DNA from: Eumeta japonica
Taxonomy: Eukaryota > Arthropoda > Insecta > Lepidoptera > Psychidae
Assembly (NCBI GenBank): GCA_005406025.1
Contig: BGZK01000001.1
Coordinates: 62,001-126,000, forward strand
DNA length: 64,000 nucleotides
Direction of reading: 5' to 3'
Shown here: positions 40,401 to 52,400 of the stretch, piece by piece
Position numbering within the stretch: position 1 is the first letter of the stretch
Layout: the number at the start of each line of letters is the position of its first letter
Made by a program: the position numbers and the translations under genes
The notes under the pieces: generated by a model
Told to the model about the DNA's origin: nothing
Seen by the model: only the letters and a program-made list of their open reading frames with translations
The model's database searches: none

Positions 40401-43400
40401 GGTGTTATATCAGCTCGAAACAAATTAAATGAATCGACTGCCTTACAACTGGCAGCTGAAGGAGGACATGCTGATGTAGTGAGAGCATTAGTACGAGCCG
40501 GAGCTTCATGTACTGATGAAAATAGAACAGGTTTAACAGCAGTTCATTTGGCAGCTCAGTATGGGCATACTAATGTATTAGAAGTCATGCGATCTACTAA
40601 CACACTTCGTATATCCAGTAAAAAACTTGGCTTAACACCACTTCATGTTGCGGCTTACTACGGTCAAGCAGGTTTGCTCTAACGAAAGTACATACAATTT
40701 GTTAAAATAAAAATCATCATGATATTAAAAATAAACGTACATAAATAAATCGACGTATTCCTTCTGCATTCTTTCACCTATTTTTATATATTTTATTTAC
40801 AGAAACAGTACGTGAGTTGTTATCGCACGCGTCTGGCACGGTAAAATCGGAAGCGCCCACGGGTGTATCATTAGTGCCTGAACTAGGTGCCGAATCAGGA
40901 CTGACACCTTTACATTTAGCTGCCTATTCCGGGAACGAAAATGTCGTAAGACTGTTACTCAATTCGGCCGGAGTACAAGTCGATGCAGCGACCGTCGAAA
41001 ACGTAAGTTGTTAAACTTTTTAATAGCAAATGTGGAAATTGCAATTTTGAAGCCACGAAATAGTAACATTTTTTAGACGAGATAGTAGTTGAACTTTTTG
41101 TATATAAAATACATAATTTGAAAAATCAATACAGTTAGTTAGTGTTAGCGATTTACGAATAATTTTAAATCTGTTTTATCAGGGATATAATCCTCTTCAT
41201 CTAGCGTGTTTTGGAGGACACATGTCAATAGTGGGCTTATTGCTAAGTAGATCAGCGGAACTTCTTCAAAGTACAGATCGCCATGGAAAAACCGGACTTC
41301 ACATAGCATCAACTCATGGACACTATCAAATGGTTGAAGTATTGCTTGGACAAGGTGCCGAAATTAATGCTACAGATAAAAATGGATGGACCCCATTGCA
41401 CTGTGCAGCTAAAGCGGGTCATCTCAATGTTGTTAAACTGTTATGTGAATCGGGTGCTTCCCCTAAAAGCGAAACAAATTTAAACTGTGCGCCAATCTGG
41501 TTTGCTGCTTCGGAAAATCATAATGATGTCCTTGAGTATTTGCTGCATAAGGAACACGATACGCAGTCTTTGATGGAAGATAAGAGATTTATATATAATC
41601 TAATGGTTTGTTCTAAAAACCATAATAACATACCAATAGAAGAATTCGTTTTAGTGTCGCCCGCTCCTGTAGACACTGCTGCAAAATTATCAAATATCTA
41701 TGTAAACTTATCCACGAAGGTGAATATTTTAACCATGAATTTGTAACGCATTATGTCATATGAGTCGCAACATGTGTTAATAATTATTCATTGTTTTATA
41801 CAGGAAAAGGAACGAGCCAAAGACCTCATAGCGGCAGGAAAACAATGCGAGGCAATGGCGACTGAATTGTTAGCGCTGGCAGCCGGCGCTGACTCAGCCG
41901 GGCATATTTTAACCGCTACTGACAATAGAAATATAGAATTCTTAGATGTTTTAATAGAAAACGAACAGAAGGAAGTTATCGCACACACAGTGGTCCAGAG
42001 ATATCTTCAGGTAAAAAATAGGTATCTGATTCCTGTTACTGTAAAAATAAAACGTATGATTCATCAATCCTCTGAATAAATTTTTGATTTTGATTTCAGG
42101 AACTCTGGCGTGGGGGTCTTAAATGGACTGGCATCAAAATTATGTTCCTATTTTTCGCATTTATAATATTTCCCCCAGTATGGTTAATGTTTTCTCTCCC
42201 TTTAGGCCATAAATACAATAAGGTACCTATAATTAAATTTATGTCGTATCTGACATCACATATATACCTCATGATACTTTTATCTTTAGTGGGTATAACG
42301 CCTATAAATAATTCAATATTTAGGGAAAGCCTTATTCCTAGATGGTACGAAGTAATGTTACTTATATGGCTGAGTGGCCTTTTATTATTCGAGTTGACGA
42401 ATCCCAGCGATAAATCTGGTCTAGGGTGGATTAAGATCGCTGTTTTACTATTTGGCATGATCGGTGTCGCCACTCATGTCGTGGGTTGGATTTTTGTAAA
42501 AAAAGAATACTGGCCTACTTTAATGTATTGTCGCAATCAATGTTTTGCGTTATCCTTTCTTTTAGCTTGTGTCCAAATATTAGATTTTCTATCCTTTCAT
42601 CATCTGTTTGGTCCATGGGCTATAATTATCGGTGATCTTATGAAGGATTTGGGAAGGTTTCTAGCTGTGTTGGCAATATTTGTATTCGGATTTTCGATGC
42701 ACATAGTAGCATTAAACCAGCCTTTCAGAAATTTGGTTAAAGAGGAAGACAAACGTCATGCAAGACTTGCGAGAAGAAATTATTTCTCTGACGGTAAATA
42801 TCTATTAGTTTGAAATAATATACTTTCTAAAAAACCGTGACACAAAAACTACAGTGCATTTCGATTACTAACATATTTTTAATAATAGATGATAGTACCC
42901 GCTTGAAACGTCAGTCCAATGACATTCAATGGATTATTCCTTCGAGACTATCTCTGTATGGAGAGACATACAGAAGGAAACAAGGTCAAGGAGGGCGTAA
43001 GTCCTGTTTGAGTTTTTTTTACGATGATTGCATTTTGCGCCAATATGATTTTATAAATAATTAAAATATTACATAAATTACTTATTAATTAATTAAATGA
43101 CCTACTCTAACAGGTCTTAAACAATCACATCGAAAATGCTGTCATCGTGAGATAGCAGACATGTAAATACTGTATGTTAAACGAACAACACTATGATATG
43201 ATGCTGTTACACTGAATGTGGAATGCGATAGGTCATACATTGTACAATAAATAAACACATAGACCAAAACATGACAGGCCACTTGAGATGTTCTTATTTT
43301 TTATTAGTTTTGAAGCCTGTTAAACAAATATGTTCAATGTTAGAATGTTAATGAGCCAACGTTTTGAACATGGTGTACATTCTGTTCCATAATTTATTTT

Positions 43401-46400
43401 TGCATTGTTGAAGTATCAGTTAATAAACAGAATAAAAAGGAACAGAACATGCACCAACAGGTCCACAATCCTAGACTTAGTGGAATGAGCGTTAAGCTCC
43501 CGGTACACAGCATTTGATGGAATACTTGAGTTGCGCATGACCGTGGCTAGCTTGTGTCCAGCGTTTTTATCACGGAAGTTGCAAATGAGGTGTCCCACGT
43601 GTATGTTCTAGTTGCGCTGTGTTGTCTCGTCGGCGAGGCGCCGGCCTCGCCTCACCCGGTGCGATGTGGCTCTCTCACCAACTTGGCTGCAAGTGTCATC
43701 TGTACTCAGCATGGAGTACTTGTAAATTTTATGTATGACTTGTTTTTTTTTTTCTTCATTTAAATATTTTGGCTTGTTTTTTGATTATTGTTTTTACTCA
43801 TTTTTATTTTCGTTATAATGGAATGACCTGCCACGCGATCGATCTGAAAATTTTTCCGAAATGTAGACGCTTCAGTGTTATTTTACTTTCACGATATTTT
43901 CTTTTAATTCCATCTATGTGTTAGCTGCGTTCGCATTAGCTGAGATGACCTCTTTCGAAACAGCCTATGTGAGGTGTTTGACTATATTGTAGCGTCGATG
44001 ACCCCGATCGAGGCGTTCGAGAAACTGTTCTTCGCCGTGTTCGGCCAGATCACCCTCTCGGACCTGAATTACATCTCCGACGTGCGACCGAGCTGGACTC
44101 AGATACTGTTCAAATTCGTCTTCGGGTGCTACATGCTGGTGTCGGTGGTCGTGCTCATTAACCTCCTAATCGCTATGATGTCTGACACCTACCAACGCAT
44201 TCAGGTAATTTTCAATGTTCTACTAGGTCTTTTTAATGTCTCTTTTTACAGTGACGATGCCTCCGATATATTCTTTCGAACTTCTGTTCTTCGCGGTGTT
44301 CGGCCAGACTACCACGGAGCAGACGCAGATCAACCCCAAAACGTGCAGCCGGTCTGGACGAACTATCTTTTCAAAATAGTCTTCGGCATCTACATGCTGG
44401 TCTCGGTCGTGGTACTGATCAATCTGCTCATCGCCATGATGTCAGATACGTACCAAAGGATTCAGGTAACGTAACCGTTTCGGAAACGATGTGCGCGTCG
44501 CATATCAATTTAAGATCGTGGATGGACTTAGAATAAGTACACCCTTTTACGTTCGTAAGATGTTTTTTTATTTATATTTTTCAATCGATTAAATATAGTT
44601 ACACGTGCAAAGTAAATAATTTCGAAAATTCTAGGAAAACGGGCGAATGCAATTCTGTTTCCAACAATGAAACGTGGTCTCAAAAACCTTTTATATTTTC
44701 TAGTGTTGCAAATCTACTTTGCAAAATCGAATACTCATGCTTAACTTTGGTATCAGTTTGCCTGTCATATACATTTTTCTCGGGAACTTCCTTCTCCTGA
44801 TTGAAACCTAACAAAGTTATAGTAGGCAGTTATTCAAATATTGAATTTTTAACTTAAAAGGTTTATTGTATGCGAGTAAGTAGAAAATTAAAAAAAAAGC
44901 TGAGCAGTAATGAAGACTGCCGACAGATGTAAAAACTTAAAACTGTGATGACACCACAGGGATTTTTATGGATATTCAAATTATTTTTTGTAATATAAAT
45001 AAAAATTTTACAATTTGTAAATTAAAAATGTTTGAATTAGTCTGATTTTGACATCTATTGGCACTCCGAGCAACTATTGCATTCATTTTCATATGGTTTG
45101 TTTATTACCAAAACATATGACGGGCTGCCCAAGCCCGGTATTAAATATAAATACAACTTAATTCAAATAATAATGAATATACATTTTTGTTATTTATATA
45201 CATAATATCTGTATTCAATTCACTACATTCTCAGGACTATTATCACTCACTTCAGTAATATTCAAGCTATTTAATCATTTGATTAAGTTCCAAAAATGAT
45301 ACAATACACCTATGGTAACTAAAATAAGAAACAATAATTCTATGTATAAACAGTAAACAATATTTCTATATTAAATTATCAGTATATTTTATACTCTCTT
45401 TTTACTGCACAATAATCATACACTTGAGCATTAAAATTACAATTAAACAAGAACACAATTTAAATGACGCACCGTATACTGCGTCACGTGACCGTGTTGG
45501 CCACGACCAGTGGCGTAGATAGCTTGAGTGTCACCTGAGGCGGATTTGAAGTGACACCCTAAAAATCAAAACTGTTGACTTGAAGAAAAATTGTAATGAT
45601 AAACAATGTTTTATATCCTGTTGTGCATTTTTTGTGAAGCAAAATTTGCGGTCCGTTGAATTCGGGTGTCACCCCTGAATGAGTGGCACCCGGTGCGGGC
45701 CGCCCCCACCGCCCTCCCCTAGCTACGCCACTGGCCACGACTGCTTTTAAATTTCACCCCATCCAATATGCCTAAAGAAGTTTTCACTTTAAAAAGAAAA
45801 GATCTTTGAAACGTTATGCTAAATATACTATAAACTAAGCTTTTTTTAACATTTTTTTTTATTAATAGTTCATTCCCAGACCTTACGTTCAAACGTCAAG
45901 TACCCTCGAAAGAACCCTTCAGATAAATCTGAAACATGTCATAACATCATGGATACAAAAAATGGATAGACAGAGCATTGCTAAGCAATAGGCGAAAATT
46001 ACATAACGAATAGCTAAATATGTTTCAGTACATTGAGGAGGGCCATATACAAAGATAATTTTACCCAATTTCTTGATTAAATAAAATACTGTTATTAGAA
46101 CTAACTTTCAAATGGCTGTCACCACTTTTCGACATTGAGTTCATGAAAAAGTAATCGGGTAAAAAACAAAATAGAAAAACATTTGTCAGTGTCAAAATGT
46201 GAGTCTAGTGTAACTTGTGTGTTTATGGCTTACACATATCACAGCGAGCTGATTTATTTTAATGACCTCAGTCGGTGCTGAACAATGCTTAGTCCGGCTA
46301 CTTTTACGCCCATGATGAACGTCGATAACAAAATAAAAAAACTGGTCAAGAGTATGTCGAACCGTGCTCATTATAGGATTCCGAAGCCATTATTACAAAG

Positions 46401-49400
46401 AAATGTACTACAGATTAAAATAATAAATTGTTACACTATTGCCATGTGTCCCGCACAGAAGAGTTATAAACACTTTAGTCGACTATAACTAAAAAATCAA
46501 GGAGGTATGTCGACTATTACTATTAAACTAATGTAAACTAAAGTGCATCGGCAAAAGAGCGTATCTTCATGGCACTCCTTTTGTTGAGAAACGCAGTTTT
46601 TTTGGCAATAACTCAAAAACGATATTTCCGATAATGATCAAAATAATTTTCGTTGAAATATTTATAAAGCGTTACTTTCATTATTTTTTTTTTCGTATTT
46701 TTTTGACGTACGGTTTGGAAATAAGAGGGGGTGACACAATTTATGCTATTTCGGAGCGACTATTGCCCCAATTATTCACGTAAGCAAAAAATTTGCTGAG
46801 GAACCTTAAAGTGTTTTTAAAAGTACTACTGAAATATGTGGCACACGTTGATGTTCGCTGAAAAAAATATTTTTCAGTTTCTGTTACATGTATGGAGCGC
46901 CCATCCTAGAAATATTTATTTTTATTATTCAACTACCAAACTAAGTAACGGCTTTTACAAGACATATACACTTTAAACTTCATCAATATACGTCTTGTAG
47001 TTTTTGAATAAAATGCCTGTGACATACAGATAGTTTCGTCGTGTCCGTACACGACGAAACTATCTGAATCATTTTTGCTATTTTGGCTTGAAACCCTAAA
47101 ACTGATCAAGTGCGGATCGTCCTTGTGCAATTGTAGCTCTGTATTACAAATTCAATTTCATAAATATAATTTTTTTTTCGCAGTATATGGTTTTAAAAGC
47201 CTTTTAAAAATTATAAATGTATAGCAATTAATGATGAAATAAAACGTATCAGTCTTGATGATTTCATTTTATTAAAAAATAAACTTACTTGTATTGCCGA
47301 GTTTTTAATAATCTTTTTTCTAAATACACTTTAATCTCTAGTACTTTTGGTTTTAAAACTCCCAATAAATACTTTTAGATATTAGACTTAGATTTGGACT
47401 ATTTTCGAGAACCTGAACAAATAAATAATTTTTCATGTTATACGCTTTTAATCATTCTTAGCCCCTTGAAAAATTGACGATTCACTTTTAAATTCATCTT
47501 ATAAGCATAATCAACTGCAGCTATTCCAATTTTCAGCTTTGTACCTCATGAAATCCACACACCGACAGTTTATGACAGTACAACACCGAAGTAGAAAAGT
47601 AGATATATCATCGCTTTCATATAAAAGCGAATCAAGTATTATTTCAATTTTGGCATATGACATTAAGTAGGCTTTCAATTGCTTCTATTCTTGTTTTCTC
47701 TCAAATACCTACTTGTTTATTTAGTTTGCTTCCAATTTCAATCTATTATACATAATATATTTTTAATATATTAAATTGATTTCTCGTACTGCGAAACTTG
47801 TTAAAGATGATTTAGAATGTAAATTTAAAAAGCGTGACTCTTGGACAAAACTACGATGACTGTGACCGATCAAATCATGGACAATTTATATTTGTCCATT
47901 TGAGATAAGTTGTAAGCACTGCACTGATAAGACGGTTTTCAATTTATCCTGAACGGTACACCAGGTCTTAAGAATAACTCCTGGTCAGTTTTCCTCTATA
48001 CCTCGTGTTGACTAGTTTCTTAACTACTACGTGAAGTGATGCAAACCTTAGGAAATTTAATTTCTCAAGTAGCTCATTATGGACAGGCACGTTTATCTAA
48101 GCACGGATGCTACTTTATATTGTTAAAGTATGAAGGGTATACTAGCTATACGTGTTGGACCATGCTGATCGGAATTGAAATTGTCCTCTAACTTTAATGG
48201 TATAGTTAAAACTTCACAGGAAATGCAAAGGTAATTTAGTTTTTGCTCATTTTGAACAGTCAATATTACCAAACTAAACAACAGAAATTCATTAGTACGC
48301 AGTTCGGATACTAAGTCGTAATGAAACTTTACATGGAATATATATAAGATAAAATAAAGAGTAAACTTGAAATCGGAATTTAGAAAAGAAGCGGGATCGG
48401 GAACAAAACCGATATCGAAATCGAGAACGAAATTAGGATGAGAATTGAATCAGTTACTATGGTAACTGGAGTTGAGAATAGAATCAGGATCAGAATCAAA
48501 AGGAGGGTTCGAATAAAAACCCACAGTAGAATCGCAATTAAAATCCAGAGCAGCATCAAAACAAACACTTTAATCTGTAAATTTCTCTACAGATTAAAGT
48601 GTCTGTATAGAAATCATGTCAATGTCTGCTCTCTAGGGTGTATTAAAATCTCGTTTGTAAATTCTGAATTTAGACATTTTTCTTTTAATAATAACAAATT
48701 TTCTCAGAAAATGGATTTAATGAAAAGATTCTATCATATCTTTCAACGGTTAATGAAAAACCAGCATCTAGCTCGTTAGTGCACTTCGCGGGATAGCAAA
48801 TACATACACATATGTACGAAAATTTTCTCATTTAATAACGTAAGTTAAAGAAATCGGACATATGCCTCATGGCATTCACCATTAACTAGAATATGTAAAA
48901 ATGAAAAACGGAACAGGTATTGTGCTATGGATCAAAATGAGCGCTTTACCACAATTAACTTGTTTACGACAAAGTCCAGTTTTCTGAAACACGGCAACGA
49001 AGTATTTTACAAAAAAAAGTCATGTTATTCAGCGTTAGCTAATTTTTTTATTGACACAAATTAAGTGTTTGATTGATGAAAATTAACCCATTCCATTGAA
49101 ATTATGAACTTAAGGCGTCACCAAAATGTCTGAGGCCGTTTTTTTTATGATTGTTCAAAGGAAAAGATTTTTTACATATTACATCAATCGAAAATTAAAG
49201 CACCAAAACGCTTTAATTTTCGATTGATGTAATGTTTTGAGTACTTTATGCTATTTTAAGCCAGATTCCTAAAAATATTAATATTTCCAACCATTTTAAA
49301 TACTTACTCGTACATTTTGAGGTATTATATGGTTAATAACCGTCTAGGATCCCTCAGTAAGTGTCGGAAATCACTAATAGCCGCTGTCACCAAGGCGGTG

Positions 49401-52400
49401 ACGATATCCACCAACTTAATCTGCTCTCAGGACAGATTTTAATTTATATGTTGTATATAAAACTTGGCCCTGCATCTGTATTAGTTTTCTAAAATTATTT
49501 AATAACGACTTAAAAGTATAAAGTAGCGGAGTTACCTAGTAATTTGAAACCATTTTTTTTTGTTGCTTTTACTTCATTGCTGATTTACTTATTAAAATTT
49601 TCACAAACCGGAATTAATAGAACTGATTACGAACGATGTAGGAAGCGTTACATAATACAATAAAACTGTTTGGAAAACCTTTCAGACTGTTTATCTATTT
49701 TGACACGCTAATCTCCAAAACGGTTTGACAAATTTTCATGTATTTTAACAGACAAACTAAACTATTTCGATTTTATTAGGTATAATTTATTATATACTAT
49801 ATTAAAAAACCCGAAAACTATACTAACCTTCTTACATTGCTACGCTTGTGCAGGCGCAATCCGATATCGAATGGAAATACGGCCTGTCGAAGTTAATCAG
49901 GAACATGCACCGGACCAACACGGCGCCGCCGCCCCTCAACTTGAGTGACCACTTGGCTCATGTGGTTGATCGCCCGATGCAAGGTATGCGCGTACATGTT
50001 CTACTTCAGCTCGCTTAACCCAAAAAATATTTTTGGCTTCTAGAAAGCGGTCGACTTTAAGTTACTCTTTACAAAACATTTAGTGATATGATATTTATGC
50101 AAATTGTAACGGTAAAGTCGTGGCTGGCATATCATAGACCAATCGCTGTCAATTAAATACTATCACATAAAAAGCGTAGACTAGCTATTACAGCTTGTTT
50201 ACAGGCGCCACAAACTGAAAAAGGATAATTAATCATAAATATAAAGTAGGAGTCAAAAAGAAATGATTTTTTTCTATATGTCCTATATTCCTTGAAATAG
50301 GTTTAAATAACAGTTGTTAATCGCTTGCGACAATTCCGCGATAAGACCCTCGGAATTAAAATCGATAGCGTAAAATTAAGATATTAGTAATTCTATTAAA
50401 TTCCATTAGTATATCGTTAATTATTTATTATAGTCCTCTTTGTAATTCTATAATCTCATTATTTTAACGCAAAACCGAACTGATATTATTAAGTAACATA
50501 GATTTACCATGTTAACTACGAACATTAAATTGTAATTAACCTGAATAAAAGTGGACTTGTCACAGTAATTTAATAGCTCCGAACGTGATAAGCACTTGAA
50601 AAAGAAACGAATATTTATTGGTAAAACTTATTGGCGTTTTAGTTACAATATATTTATATAAATAACATGTGGCGTTCATATTATTACGTAATAACCCTAT
50701 CGAAGGTTTTGATGATCAAGATAAAATGAGAGGTGACGCGTAGAAAAACAGAAGGCGTATATTCAGAAACACAGAGTCACAATAAATCGTTACAGAATCA
50801 GTTGAACGTTCATCGTTGATCGCACTTGACTTGTGAATGCATTGATCGCAAAAATAAAACTCAACACTCCCGCACCCGTACTTCGCTATTTATATTCAAT
50901 GACTGGCTGTCAAGATTGTTCTTAAAATATACATAAATGATAAATTATTTAGAAAAAATAAGTGGTAAATATGCCACGTCTAACATTAACAAATAAATTT
51001 TATTGCATCTCGGAATCCCATCCCAAAAAATATATCCATCGAAATACTATGTAAAAACGCCAACAGTGATAGTGGCGGAGCACGCAGGAGGAACTATTTA
51101 CGCTTAGAACTTACGCTATAAATTCCCTCAGATATTTTTTTATGGGGCAACTATTATGTAGTTTTATTTTATCTTGCAAACCCAGTTCGCAGCAATATTT
51201 AAACCGTTTTCAGTACGGATTATTGATCTAATTTTAAACCTATTAACATATTTTTAAAAATGCATACTGTAAGATAAATATTCAATACAGTTTTAAATAC
51301 TAAACGAACACCACGTAGTTACGAAACAATACATTCAAACTGAATTATGAGCAAGTTACCATTTGCATAGATTTCATTTACCAACATTTAATGTATGTTA
51401 AACACATGTTATTTTTTCATCGCAAACGTTATGATATACTATTATCATTAGTTAAATACTTCATAGTAAATACGACACGATGACAACAATATACAAACTA
51501 GTGTATATAAAAGGATTGCTACAGTTTTCCTTTTAAAAGCAAGGCTAACGTCGCTCATTTATTTTACGGCATTGTGTATGATGACATTCATTGTGTCTAT
51601 AGTGTGCCTGATTGTGTTATGGCGGCGTACACAGAATTTAATGGATTAACTCAATGACAAAGAGTGCGACGGTTGTCTATGACACGTTTCCTGAGCATCT
51701 CCTTAACCAAAGAGATTATTCTATGCACAGGAACGCCTAACCAAGAGAAAGAGGCCGAGTCTGGTGCACATGGTCGGCCTGCAGAGGGGGCAGATGAGCC
51801 CTAGAACGAAAGCCGGTGCCAAGTGGCTGTCCAAAGTCAAGAGAGGACAGGTTGTCCCAAAAGGTGAGTTACACATGAAGAGATGCCAGAATTGTTGTCC
51901 GATAGAGCAATATGATTGCTAATGTTCTTAGTGCCGCTAGGAACCAGAACCAAAAACCAAGTTCACCCGGTTTCTTGAAAAATATTTTGCTTATATTTCG
52001 TAATGTGAATTACTAATAGAGTTGTCAATTAATTAATAATATATAAAATGATTATTTCTTTTTTTATAAATACTTTTATAGTAATTTTCAAAACTCATTT
52101 AAATCGACACGTTACTGATTTAATACAAAAACTTCCAATATTTTATGAAAAGTTTCTCAAATAAAATTAAAGAGAAAAGTTTTCCTGGAAACATCCACAA
52201 TAGCAAGTGCTAAAAAAATAATCGGATAACGACCTATTAAAAAATTATACATTTATAAACAAAGTTATACTTATGTGTATTTTCACAGTTCCGAACAGGT
52301 TATAAAAATTTCATTATTTCTATAAATGAAAATGATCAAACATGTCGAAGGCGGTTTAACTATTGCGGTCGTTTTACATTACCACATCCTTTACCTTCAC

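Noticed and set aside
39459..40682. A 407-codon open frame as a stand-alone ankyrin protein
   Set aside because: It is one internal exon of nompC; its ATG lies five codons inside the exon and its apparent stop lies in the following intron.
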